A stretch of 64,000 bases of DNA from JADJXV01 sp046328995 (GTDB taxonomy: Bacteria > Bacteroidota > Ignavibacteria > Kapaibacteriales > UBA961): positions 1,178,001 to 1,242,000 of the forward strand of contig JAXLVN010000001.1 of NCBI GenBank assembly GCA_046328995.1. Reading direction: 5' to 3'. A program made the translations under genes and the position numbers. Below, in pieces: positions 18,309 through 26,897 of the stretch. Every line of letters begins with the position of its first letter. The stretch's first letter is position 1. The notes below the pieces were generated by a model that worked only from the letters and a program-made list of their open reading frames with translations, was not told the DNA's origin and made no database searches.

Positions 18309-20390
18309 CTATTGTTTCAAGAACCTTGCCAGTTCTGTTTTGCCCTGAAATCTGACCGCCACGAAGTACACTCCCGAGGCAAAATTTTCTGTCGGAATGG
18401 TCAGGTTCGACACACCGGACGAACGTTCGTAGCGTCCTGATGAATAAACTACTTGCCCGATTGCATTATACACCGTCACATCGATTGCCGACTCTGTGTC
18501 GAGCATCATACTGAGGGTGACCATATTATCCTTTGATTCGGTAATAACCGGCGTTTCCTCGACGCTGAGGAGCAATTCCGGAGAGTACGGAAGCGCTTCC
18601 GGATTAATTCCACAGGGAATGGACACTGCATTCGGCAAAAGGGTGAACTTCTCCCCTTTGGTACGTGGGAGCGAGCGTGTGCTTTTGCCGTCATCGACAC
18701 TGATGGTGTATTTGGCGGGTTGATTTTGGAATTTCGCCAGTGGGAATTCCGTCACATACTGATAGAGATTGCCGGTGGGAAATAAGGTATAGCTGTAGGA
18801 TTCTCCGACAAAATCGAAATTTAATTTTGCAGAAAGTATCACCGACGAACTCCGTATAAAGACCACCACTCGCTGACGTCCGTTGACCGGATAGGTGGCC
18901 ACTGCCGGAGAAATAATTATCCCTGCTTTCATCATTGCTGCCGGCAGATTCGCCACGCCATAGCCGGACGCATTATTCTTTTGGGACGCATTGGATGCCG
19001 TTTCATAGAGATATTTTTTCACTTCCCACGGCCGTAATTCAGGAAATGCGGAGAGAAATAATGCGGTTGTGCCGGCGATGAGCGGCGTCGCGAGGGATGT
19101 GCCGTTAGCCGCACCGATCGAGAGCGAATCGTTGTATGCCGTACAGACGACCTGACGTCCCTGTGCAGCGATATCCGGCTTGATCCCGCCATCACCGCGG
19201 GGACCACGGGAAGAAAACCCGGTGACAGACCGACCGTCGGGTTCGACTGCGGCTACTGCGATCACGCTGTCAGCGTCTGAAGGAGTAATTAATGTGCTGT
19301 CACGCGAGCCTTCATTACCGGCAGCCGAGACGCAGACCACACCTCGCTCCACGGCACGGTTCACTGCCTGAGCGGTGATGGTGGTTTTTCCGTCAAAATC
19401 GGCAAAGGTGTAATTCTCTTCCTCCGGTTGATTAAAATTTGAATACCCGAGGGATGAACTAAGAGCATCGGTCCCTTTCGCTTCTGCCCATTCAACCGCT
19501 GCTGCGTAATTATCTTCCTCGAGATGCTGTTCGGTCGGTATATCTTCTGTCTTCGCCAGCAAAAAGCTTGCATTTGGTGCTATTCCGATGAGTGAGTCTT
19601 GGAGGAAGCCGCATACGGTAGAGAAGACGATACTGCCGTGTCCGTCCTGACCGCCGTCGTCACCGTCTTCATTACCGGTAATGGAATCACGCCGGATAAA
19701 GTCATACTCACCGAGGACGTGTGCATTTTTGGTTGATTCGTGTGCTTTCCAGCGGAAGCCGGTATCAAGGAAGGTCAGCAGCGCGCCCTGACCGAGAATT
19801 CCCATCCCGTGAATCTCGGGTACACCGAGCATCTGCGCCTGATTAAATGCGCGGCCGTAATGGAACACACCGCAATTATCGACTGCTGCGAGGATGCTGT
19901 GACTGATGGGATTATCGGTCACATAGCGCATTGATGTCGCGGGTTCTGCGATGGAAAGGGGTTGTAATTTCGTCGCTGTACGTTTGATTTTCCGCACATA
20001 CGGCAGCAGGGCAATGAGTTCAGCCGTTGCCGAATCACACCGGATGACGGCATAATTATTCCACCGGAGGCGAAGAAGAATATCAGCTTTGAGGAGTTGT
20101 AAGCCCTGAAGGTAGGGTTCGTAGAGTGGAGCATCCTGCAAGGAAATTATCGCGCTGTCCGGCATCACTTTCCGCCTGCGATCGAGCGCGCGAGGAGTGA
20201 ATTGCGCCAGAGTCTGCGTGTAGAGCGCGCTCCCTTTTTTGAACTCCTGCGGACCCTTATCTTTGAGAAATACTCTGTAGGTAGTGGTTGTATCCGCCTT
20301 GGATACAGACCATGAGACGCCGAGCATACCCATCAAAAGTGCAAGCATAGCCATGCTACGTTTGCTAAAATTCGTAAATTGTCGTTGCAT
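18309..20390 (-). CDS. S8 family subtilisin-like serine protease, T9SS-exported
   Basis: The 693-residue protein has a signal peptide (residues 1-32) and a propeptide-like region to about 190. The S8 catalytic domain follows: Asp209 (TFLDTG), His251 (DGHGS), the oxyanion Asn359 (SAAGNEG) and Ser432 (NGTSLATP). All four key residues are present. The C-terminus (IDVTVYNAIGQVVYSSGRYERSSG...VYFVAVRFQGKTELARFLKQ) is a T9SS sorting domain. It is predicted to be a secreted or cell-surface protease. No inhibitor or substrate gene is adjacent. It is divergent from ygfZ, with 78 bp between the starts. Confidence 0.92.
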   Translation of the reverse strand: MQRQFTNFSKRSMAMLALLMGMLGVSWSVSKADTTTTYRVFLKDKGPQEFKKGSALYTQTLAQFTPRALDRRRKVMPDSAIISLQDAPLYEPYLQGLQLLKADILLRLRWNNYAVIRCDSATAELIALLPYVRKIKRTATKLQPLSIAEPATSMRYVTDNPISHSILAAVDNCGVFHYGRAFNQAQMLGVPEIHGMGILGQGALLTFLDTGFRWKAHESTKNAHVLGEYDFIRRDSITGNEDGDDGGQDGHGSIVFSTVCGFLQDSLIGIAPNASFLLAKTEDIPTEQHLEEDNYAAAVEWAEAKGTDALSSSLGYSNFNQPEEENYTFADFDGKTTITAQAVNRAVERGVVCVSAAGNEGSRDSTLITPSDADSVIAVAAVEPDGRSVTGFSSRGPRGDGGIKPDIAAQGRQVVCTAYNDSLSIGAANGTSLATPLIAGTTALFLSAFPELRPWEVKKYLYETASNASQKNNASGYGVANLPAAMMKAGIIISPAVATYPVNGRQRVVVFIRSSSVILSAKLNFDFVGESYSYTLFPTGNLYQYVTEFPLAKFQNQPAKYTISVDDGKSTRSLPRTKGEKFTLLPNAVSIPCGINPEALPYSPELLLSVEETPVITESKDNMVTLSMMLDTESAIDVTVYNAIGQVVYSSGRYERSSGVSNLTIPTENFASGVYFVAVRFQGKTELARFLKQ

Positions 20391-20468
20391 TAATTGTGCT
20401 ATAGTAGTGGAACATCCCTTCGAAATTAGCTAATTTTCCGCATAAAATCTCAATCCTAAACAATATCC

Positions 20469-21461
20469 ATGACAAGTCTTACCGGTACATTACTCGCAGG
20501 CTACACGGCAGCAAAACATGCCGTTGTATTTGCCTTTCCCGATGCTGCGGTGCTCCGTTCTCGTGGCGCTGATCGGATCGACCTTCTCAACCGTCTTTCG
20601 ACAAATGAACTTAAAAACCTCCAGCCCCAGCAGGGTGCTCTCACGGTACTGACGAACGAGAAAGGGCGCATTATCGATGTGCTGACCGTTCTTACCGATA
20701 CCGACAAGACCCTGTTACTCTGCTCCCCCGGCAATCAATCATCTGTGATCCAATGGCTTCGAAAATATACGATCATGGATGACTGTAAAGTGCACGATGC
20801 TACGGCAGAATACTTCGCTCTTGAAATTCATGGCCCCGAGTCCACGAGTCTGCTCAGCAGTCTTGCCGGTGAAGTCATCCTCGATCTGCCAATGAGTCAT
20901 TGGCAGAATATCATGCTATTCGGACAGCCTGCGAAGCTGATCCGTCAGCCCGCATTTTGTGAATTTTCCTTTCTTGTGCTCTTCGATGCCGGCTCCGAAG
21001 CGATTGTGAGAGCCCACTGTGCCGAATATGCCGAAAGCGTACCGAGCATCAACAGCGACGTCCTCGAAGTGTTACGCATAGAAGCAGGCAGCGGGAAATA
21101 CGGTGCAGAGCTCACAGATGCCTATAATCCTCTTGAAGCAGGACTACTTCACATGGTGCACTTCAAAAAAGGGTGTTATATCGGACAAGAAGTCATCGCC
21201 CGCATTGACAGTTATAACAAAGTGAAGCAGCGTATCATGGGGTTCGTCTCTCAGGAAGTACTCACACCCGGTGCCGATATTACGGTCGATGATGGTACTA
21301 CTATTGTCGGCAGAATTACGAGTGTGACTCATTCTCCTGACTACGGCTGTATAGCGCTTGGCTATATCAGGGGTGAACACGCTCATCAGCATTCCATGGT
21401 GAATATAATCGGCCCTACTTCTCACCTCCCGGCAGAAATCCGACAGCTCCCGTTTGAATAA
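20469..21461 (+). CDS. ygfZ: YgfZ/GcvT-family folate-binding protein
   Basis: The 330-residue protein carries the YgfZ signature K-G-C-Y-x-G-Q-E (KGCYIGQE, residues 234-241) and an N-terminal GcvT-like fold (DLLNRLSTNELKNLQ...TNEKGRIIDVLTVL). YgfZ proteins bind tetrahydrofolate and help maintain or repair some iron-sulfur enzymes, without being glycine-cleavage enzymes. Length and domain order are normal. It begins 78 bp from the divergent protease gene and is followed by a 131-bp gap holding a promoter candidate for the next gene. Confidence 0.9.
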   Translation: MTSLTGTLLAGYTAAKHAVVFAFPDAAVLRSRGADRIDLLNRLSTNELKNLQPQQGALTVLTNEKGRIIDVLTVLTDTDKTLLLCSPGNQSSVIQWLRKYTIMDDCKVHDATAEYFALEIHGPESTSLLSSLAGEVILDLPMSHWQNIMLFGQPAKLIRQPAFCEFSFLVLFDAGSEAIVRAHCAEYAESVPSINSDVLEVLRIEAGSGKYGAELTDAYNPLEAGLLHMVHFKKGCYIGQEVIARIDSYNKVKQRIMGFVSQEVLTPGADITVDDGTTIVGRITSVTHSPDYGCIALGYIRGEHAHQHSMVNIIGPTSHLPAEIRQLPFE

Positions 21462-21515
21462 AAGTAGCGTAAGCTCAAGCAGCAGCAGTATTTTTTGAAA
21501 GATTGAAAAAAATCA

Positions 21516-21546
21516 TTGCACTAACGGAATTTCCGCTGTAATTTCG
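21516..21546 (+). promoter_or_regulatory. Bacteroidota-type promoter candidate
   Basis: TTG (21516-21518), a 20-bp spacer and TAATTTCG (21539-21546) fit the TTG-N19-21-TAnnTTTG consensus with one mismatch. It lies 46 bp upstream of the next start, which also has a GGGGGTAG ribosome site. Confidence 0.45.
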
Positions 21547-21592
21547 CGCCGCATTTACAATTCATTTATTAAATTCTTTTTATGGGGGTAGA

Positions 21593-22102
21593 ATGAAAAT
21601 CTCAACATTCATGCAATGTTTGACCGTTACTATAGTAGCAGCGCTGTGCATCAATACTGCATCCGCGCAATCACCTGACAGACAGATTGGCTTGGGGGTA
21701 TCCACCGGTTCGTCGGTCGCTCCCGGTGGTGGTTCTGTGGGAGCAGCTCATGTGTGTTATGCCTTAAGTCCCGGGCTTCATTTAGGAGCTCAAGTTGGAA
21801 TTAATTTGTTCAGTCAAGATAACTCTTCCCACAATTATTTAACATTTGTACCGTACGGCAAGTTTATTTTAGCCGGAATGAAAGATATGAAGCCCTATAT
21901 ATATGGCGCATTCGGTGTGCAGACGGGATATACAAAAACCCAGACTGCCCTTCAATTCGGTGCCGGTGCTGAGTATTTTGCCTCCCGTAATGTAGGTATA
22001 TTCGGTCATGTATCCGTGATCAACATAGGTATTGAGCCAAGTCTTACCAGTATCGGTATTGTGTCTCCACAAATTGGTATTGAATGGTTCTTGAATCCAT
22101 GA
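21593..22102 (+). CDS. Outer-membrane beta-barrel-like protein
   Basis: The 169-residue protein has a signal peptide (MKISTFMQCLTVTIVAALCINTASAQ) and a Gly- and aromatic-rich mature part with alternating strands (YLTFVPYGKFILAG, GAFGVQTGYTKTQTALQFGAGAEYF, IGIVSPQIGIEWFLNP). This is typical of small OmpA/OmpW-like barrels. It is probably an outer-membrane protein of unknown role. A purine-rich GGGGGTAG lies just before the ATG, and a strong terminator follows at 22126-22160. Confidence 0.75.
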   Translation: MKISTFMQCLTVTIVAALCINTASAQSPDRQIGLGVSTGSSVAPGGGSVGAAHVCYALSPGLHLGAQVGINLFSQDNSSHNYLTFVPYGKFILAGMKDMKPYIYGAFGVQTGYTKTQTALQFGAGAEYFASRNVGIFGHVSVINIGIEPSLTSIGIVSPQIGIEWFLNP

Positions 22103-22125
22103 TACTCTCTCATTGAAGGTAAATC

Positions 22126-22160
22126 AGTGCGAAATCATCCCGGTTTCGCACTTTTTTTTT
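22126..22160 (+). terminator. Strong intrinsic terminator
   Basis: AGTGCGAAA (22126-22134) pairs with TTTCGCACT (22144-22152), followed by nine T. It ends the beta-barrel gene and shows that the next gene starts downstream of it. Confidence 0.9.
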
Positions 22161-22184
22161 ACTTTCCTCCGCTATACGTACTCC

Positions 22185-23189
22185 ATGAGCACCTCATACG
22201 ACATACAGGATACTCTGCAACGCATTGCCGTCGTGCGTACCGACCGCCTCGGAGACATGGTGCTCACTCTTCCGATGTGCGCAGCGGCTCAAACAGCATT
22301 TCCCGGTGCGGAGATTATCCTCATTACACGTTCGTACGTCGCTCCCCTGCTGTATCGCTCTCCCGTTATTGATCGCGTCATCTACGCCGATACGCCCGAA
22401 GAAGTATCTGCTGCGATTCGGGGAACGGGTATTGACATGATTTTTTTTCCACGACCGCAATTGTCGGAGTATGTTGCAGCATTTCGGGCAGGAATTCCTT
22501 GTCGGGTCGGGTCGGGATATCGGTGGTATAGCTTTTTACTCTCTCACAAACAATACGACCACCGCAAGACCGCCGAGTATCATGAAGCAGAATATAATAC
22601 ACGCCTGATCGAACGTGTACTCGGGAGGAATGTATCGACACAACTCGTTCGCCCCGTTCTACAACCCGAAAGTATCGAAAAAGTGCGTCATTTACTACAG
22701 CAGTACGGAATATCCGACTGCACGCCAATTATCATTCATCCGGGCAGCGGTGGCTCGGCTGTTGACTGGCCGACGGAAAAATTCGGTGAAGCAGCACGAG
22801 AATTACAACACCGTCTCTCCACACCTATACTTCTGACCGGAATACCATCTGAATCTCATCTGTGTGATCAAGTTCACAAAATCTGTCCGCAGGCAATAAA
22901 TCTCTGTGGTCAGTTACCCTTACCCGACATGATGGCACTGCTTGCCGGCGCATCGCTGCTGATCGCCAATTCGACGGGAATATTGCATGTCGCTGCTGCC
23001 CTCGGTACACCAGTGCTTGGACTCTATCCGCAGTCTCCTGCTATGAGTGCAGCACGGTGGGGACCCTACACCGATACCGCAACAGTGATCTCGCCGCCGG
23101 TACTGACGACGGTGAATGATGATATGAACATGATTTCAGTACAGGAGGTCGTCATTGCAGCGCAGACGATGCTTGATACATATCGGTAG
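22185..23189 (+). CDS. Glycosyltransferase family 9 (heptosyltransferase-like)
   Basis: The ATG at 22185 gives 334 residues; an upstream in-frame ATG at 22113 lies before the terminator hairpin and is rejected. The N-terminal RIAVVRTDRLGDMVLTLPM and the later IIHPGSGGSAVDWPTEKFGEAARELQ and LLAGASLLIANSTGILHVAAALGTPVLGLYPQSP are hallmarks of GT9 enzymes. These transfer heptose or related sugars from ADP- or other nucleotide sugars in lipopolysaccharide core synthesis at the inner membrane. The conserved N-terminal Asp in TDRLGD is present. The exact donor is unknown. No other LPS gene is nearby. Confidence 0.87.
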   Translation: MSTSYDIQDTLQRIAVVRTDRLGDMVLTLPMCAAAQTAFPGAEIILITRSYVAPLLYRSPVIDRVIYADTPEEVSAAIRGTGIDMIFFPRPQLSEYVAAFRAGIPCRVGSGYRWYSFLLSHKQYDHRKTAEYHEAEYNTRLIERVLGRNVSTQLVRPVLQPESIEKVRHLLQQYGISDCTPIIIHPGSGGSAVDWPTEKFGEAARELQHRLSTPILLTGIPSESHLCDQVHKICPQAINLCGQLPLPDMMALLAGASLLIANSTGILHVAAALGTPVLGLYPQSPAMSAARWGPYTDTATVISPPVLTTVNDDMNMISVQEVVIAAQTMLDTYR

Positions 23190-23258
23190 ATTGTACATGA
23201 CCGTGAACGTCAGAATTCAATATTATACATCTCATAGTATCCTAATACATTACTTGCC

Positions 23259-23723
23259 ATGGGACTTAGCTATCTCAAAGACATCGCTATCATACTTGGT
23301 GCGATTATCGCCCTGTTTTCGTTTGCAAACGGTATCCTCGAATATATACGGCAAGGTGCGCAGAAGCGGGTCGAACAGTTTGTGGCACTCCGCCGACGCC
23401 TCAAGGAAAATCCGGCGTTCTATGAAATATGTTCGCTCCTTGTCTATGATGATATCCGCCTGCGAGAAGTACCGGCACAAGACAAGCGTGATTTCCTGGG
23501 ACTCATCGAAGAAGTAGCCCTCCTCTCGAATTCAGGTCTTATTCGGCGGGAAGTAGCGCACTATATGTTTGGCTATTACGCCGTACGCTGCCTTGAAAGT
23601 ATTCACTTCTGGCATGAAGTGGAGCGCGAGAGTATTTACTGGAGTTTGTTTCATGATTTTGCGTCTCAAATGCAAAAAGTTGAAAAAACATTTCGTTACA
23701 AACGCCGAAAATTGCGATTTTAG
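23259..23723 (+). CDS. Hypothetical membrane-anchored protein
   Basis: The 154-residue protein has one N-terminal hydrophobic segment (IAIILGAIIALFSFANGILEYI, residues ~9-30), then a charged helical cytosolic region (RRRLKENPAFYEICSLLVYDD; ends RYKRRKLRF). I recognise no family. It follows the glycosyltransferase by 69 bp and could be in the same transcript. A weak hairpin GAGTGC/GCACTC at about 23754-23779 follows. Confidence 0.65.
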   Translation: MGLSYLKDIAIILGAIIALFSFANGILEYIRQGAQKRVEQFVALRRRLKENPAFYEICSLLVYDDIRLREVPAQDKRDFLGLIEEVALLSNSGLIRREVAHYMFGYYAVRCLESIHFWHEVERESIYWSLFHDFASQMQKVEKTFRYKRRKLRF

Positions 23724-23931
23724 TAGATATTATTATGCTTTTTAGCGTAATTTGGAGTGCAGTAATTTTCCGCACTCGACGAAATTGTCTATATTTACAA
23801 GAACTTAGATGCAGTTCGCGTAAAATAGGGATATAGAGAACTCGTATTTTTCGTATTTTTTATTCAAAAACGCATCTTCTCTACCATCGTCAAATTGGGG
23901 AGAGTTCTTTATTTAGAAATGTGATTCATTT

Positions 23932-24840
23932 ATGGCTTTAGACTTATCCAAACCCTTTGATACTTCCGTGCTCAATGAGGCGTTTGACCGTGGGATGCCG
24001 CATGTATTGATGAGTGATGCCGTCTTTATGCAGTATCGAGACTTTATCTACAACAAGAGCGGAATTTATTTTGCGGATAATAAAAAGTACTTATTAGAAG
24101 CGAGAATTGCACAACGTTTTCAAAGTCATCGACTCAATAGTTTTGAAGATTACCTTGCTCTTATCCGCTCTCCTGCCGGTGCAAGTGAACTGCCGATTCT
24201 CTACGAGTCAATCACCATCAACGAAACATATTTCTTCCGTAGTCCTCAGCAGCTGGAAGTCATGGAAAAAGTGATATTACCCGACCTTATCCGCGCAAAG
24301 ATGGCCCGTGGCGATACGAATCCTACCATTACAATTTGGAGTGCCGCCTCATCGAGCGGTGAAGAAGCACATACTATTGCAATTATCATCACCGAGAAAA
24401 TCAGACCGATGTTTCCGAATGTTAAATTTCGGATTGTCGGCACGGATATCAGTAACTCCGTACTCCATACCGCTCGAAGCGGTATCTATAAGCAATATGC
24501 TATCCGACAGGTTGCCCCCGATATCCTCATGAAATACTTCACACAGCATGATAATCTCTACCACCTGAAGCCATCAATCAAGTCGATGGTGTCGTTTCAC
24601 AATCTCAATCTCTTTGACAGCTCTGCAATGGCGTCGATGTCGAACGTCGATCTGATATTTTGCTGTAATGTATTGATTTACTTCGATACAGAGTCCAAGC
24701 GGAAAGTGGTGAATTCACTCTATCGCTCTCTCAATAAAGGCGGGATGCTGTTTGTCGGGTATTCGGAGTCGCTGCATGGTGTGTCGCAGGACTTCAAGCT
24801 CGTGCACTTGCAGAAAGCACTTGTGTATAAAAAAGAATAA
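23932..24840 (+). CDS. cheR: CheR-type protein-glutamate methyltransferase
   Basis: The 302-residue protein has the CheR all-alpha N-terminal domain (YRDFIYNKSGIYFADNKKYLLEARI), the NETYFFR motif (residues 97-103), the SAM-binding segment IWSAASSSGEEAHTIAI (135-151), GTDIS acidic loop and CCNVLIYFD near 245. CheR methylates glutamates on chemoreceptors using SAM. No CheB, CheA or receptor is in the window, so it may serve a distant chemosensory cluster. It meets the MOSC gene tail to tail with no gap (24840/24841). Confidence 0.93.
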   Translation: MALDLSKPFDTSVLNEAFDRGMPHVLMSDAVFMQYRDFIYNKSGIYFADNKKYLLEARIAQRFQSHRLNSFEDYLALIRSPAGASELPILYESITINETYFFRSPQQLEVMEKVILPDLIRAKMARGDTNPTITIWSAASSSGEEAHTIAIIITEKIRPMFPNVKFRIVGTDISNSVLHTARSGIYKQYAIRQVAPDILMKYFTQHDNLYHLKPSIKSMVSFHNLNLFDSSAMASMSNVDLIFCCNVLIYFDTESKRKVVNSLYRSLNKGGMLFVGYSESLHGVSQDFKLVHLQKALVYKKE

Positions 24841-25665
24841 TTACCCTTCGCGTTCAACTATCGTGATACTATCACCCACACGCAGGGTTCCCTCTTTCCT
24901 CACATTCACAAAATATGCGCCGAAGAGTACTTTGCCCCCTTCACCACGCCGGAATGTAGCCATTGTCGCAAGAGGTTCTTTCCCCACCTCTCCTGTCTGT
25001 TGATTAATCGTCGTCATCACACAGCGCGCGCACAATTTCCCGAATAAAAGCCGGTTCCCGTGAATGTCTATCTCCCGCCATCTATCTTCATCAAACGGAT
25101 GCAATACATTATTAATAATAATATTTGCGCGAAACCTATCAACGTTAAGCGTGTCCCCGATATGCACATTCAAGTCCTCCATCGAGGCAATCGACGCCAC
25201 TAAAATCGGATGCGAATCCGAGAAATTCACCTGATGCCCCTGCCCCACCAAATTACCGGAATTGATATCTCGGCGATAGGCACCCGCTCTGCGTACTAAC
25301 CGTGTCGGACTGCCTATAATCTCACGAAAGAATTCCGCAGCATGCTCTCCTTCATCCCCCACAGCTAACGGAGGCGATGCCCATACGGAAGTCGTAGTAA
25401 CGGTATCATATTCTTTCATCAAAGGAATTGATACTTTCCCCACAGAATCATACTCAATATGCAAAAATTCATCATCAATCGACGTGCGAACGAGCGCAAG
25501 AGCCGCGCATTCCCGCTGGGTGATGAAAGTGCCATGTTCGTCAAGCAAGAGCCAACGGCGGTCATTTTCAAAACCGAATTCATCGAGCGACACTTCCTGA
25601 AGTGCAATACTACCGCAGGACTTGATAGGATAAATATGGAGCGAGTGGATGGATGGAGTGAGCAT
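24841..25665 (-). CDS. MOSC domain protein (MOSC N-terminal barrel + MOSC)
   Basis: The 274-residue protein has the MOSC N-terminal beta-barrel domain (SLHIYPIKSCGSIALQEVSLDEFGFENDRRWLLLDEHGTFITQR) and a C-terminal MOSC domain with the conserved Cys215 in CARCVMTTINQQTG. Family members (YcbX, mARC) bind molybdenum cofactor and reduce N-hydroxylated compounds, often with a ferredoxin-like domain. Here no ferredoxin domain is fused, so an external electron donor would be needed. It converges with cheR. Confidence 0.85.
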   Translation of the reverse strand: MLTPSIHSLHIYPIKSCGSIALQEVSLDEFGFENDRRWLLLDEHGTFITQRECAALALVRTSIDDEFLHIEYDSVGKVSIPLMKEYDTVTTTSVWASPPLAVGDEGEHAAEFFREIIGSPTRLVRRAGAYRRDINSGNLVGQGHQVNFSDSHPILVASIASMEDLNVHIGDTLNVDRFRANIIINNVLHPFDEDRWREIDIHGNRLLFGKLCARCVMTTINQQTGEVGKEPLATMATFRRGEGGKVLFGAYFVNVRKEGTLRVGDSITIVEREG

Positions 25666-25718
25666 ATTGTATTGTTGTTACAGCACTGAAATGAATACTC
25701 ATAGCAATTAATTTGCAA

Positions 25719-26876
25719 TCATTTACGGCGATGAATTATAGTTTTAAATCTGTCGAGTTCGGTTTCATTGATAAATTCAATCGCCGGATAATAGGACAGA
25801 GCGCGTACAACTCCGGTACCGAGTCCTTTATACGGCAATACATACTGTGCAAGAGATTGTAAGATTGGATTTCTGGGAATGGAAATACCGCTTTTCATCT
25901 TCTCTACTGTAAGTGAATTCGGAAGTTTGCCCGGACTGATAATTTCAATTCGATCGGGAAAGATGAAGATTTTGATGGTAGAGTTGATGAAGTAATCGCG
26001 ATGAATGAGTGCATTGACGATTAACTCCTCAAAGACCTGATACGGAACCTCCCACTGTGCCTGACTATTAAAGGACTCACCAGTCGGAATTTTGTGGATA
26101 TTCCGTCCGATAAACTTGAGCGTCTGTTCAAATACTTCAGCGATGGTTCCCTCAAATGCCGGCTCATTGTCCGTAAAAGTACCAGACACAATATCAATCG
26201 TATCGACAGCCACACATTGTATAGAAAACAACGGACGCAATGTATGTCTCCGATGACTAAAAAGCAATAACCCTGCAACGGTGAGCTTGCCTTCCGACAT
26301 TGCATACTGACTTTCCAATGATTTTTCACCGTCAACATGCATGTCTTCCCAACTTCTGTTAAATTTTCTCTCGATAAATTTCTTGTAATAGTCAAAGTCG
26401 ATGTCATCGAACGACGTGCCCTGCACTGTCATTTCATCGGCATAGAGAATTTTACTGCTTTGTAATAGTCGTGAGATTTCTTCATTGGAGGTTACTTTGC
26501 GCTTGTCAGCACCATTTTTCATGAAAATCGAACCGTTTTTATCTTTATACGGCTTATGCTGACCTTCTTTGATTGTAGCGATGACCACTACCCTATCATT
26601 TGAACTGACGGTTTCAGTAGAAATAGTAATCGGTGGGAATATTTTTTGCGATGCACAATGCGCTAATTCTTGATTAATCCGTTGAATTTCGACATACTCA
26701 AGTCCTACGATTTCGCCGGATTTATCATTAATACCAAAAACAATACATCCGCCTTCCGTATTAGCAAACGCTATCATCTCCTGAGTAAGAGAATCTGAGC
26801 TGGGCAGACGCTCTTTAAACTGAACAGTCGTACTCTCACCCTTTCGCGCTACATCAAGAAGTTCAATTGGACTCAT
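25719..26876 (-). CDS. AlbA_2/Schlafen-like ATP-binding regulator
   Basis: The ATG at 26876 (MSPIELLDVARKGESTTVQFKE) is preferred over the upstream TTG at 26888. The N-terminal AlbA_2 (divergent AAA-4) domain shows E-S-x-x-x-x-F-K-E, ANTEGGCIVFGINDKSGEIVGL and PYKDKNGSIFMKNGADKRKVTS. The C-terminal part has EELIVNALIHRDY and IEIISPGKLPNSLTVEKMKSG, as in the HATPase-like C-terminal domain of these regulators. They are often described as transcriptional regulators, though their biochemistry is poorly known. It follows the E1 fusion gene by 21 bp on the same strand, so co-transcription is likely. Confidence 0.85.
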   Translation of the reverse strand: MSPIELLDVARKGESTTVQFKERLPSSDSLTQEMIAFANTEGGCIVFGINDKSGEIVGLEYVEIQRINQELAHCASQKIFPPITISTETVSSNDRVVVIATIKEGQHKPYKDKNGSIFMKNGADKRKVTSNEEISRLLQSSKILYADEMTVQGTSFDDIDFDYYKKFIERKFNRSWEDMHVDGEKSLESQYAMSEGKLTVAGLLLFSHRRHTLRPLFSIQCVAVDTIDIVSGTFTDNEPAFEGTIAEVFEQTLKFIGRNIHKIPTGESFNSQAQWEVPYQVFEELIVNALIHRDYFINSTIKIFIFPDRIEIISPGKLPNSLTVEKMKSGISIPRNPILQSLAQYVLPYKGLGTGVVRALSYYPAIEFINETELDRFKTIIHRRK

Positions 26877-26897
26877 AGCAATGAACAAATATCACAT

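Noticed and set aside
22113..22184. Upstream ATG for the glycosyltransferase
   Set aside because: A strong intrinsic terminator at 22126-22160 lies within that extension.
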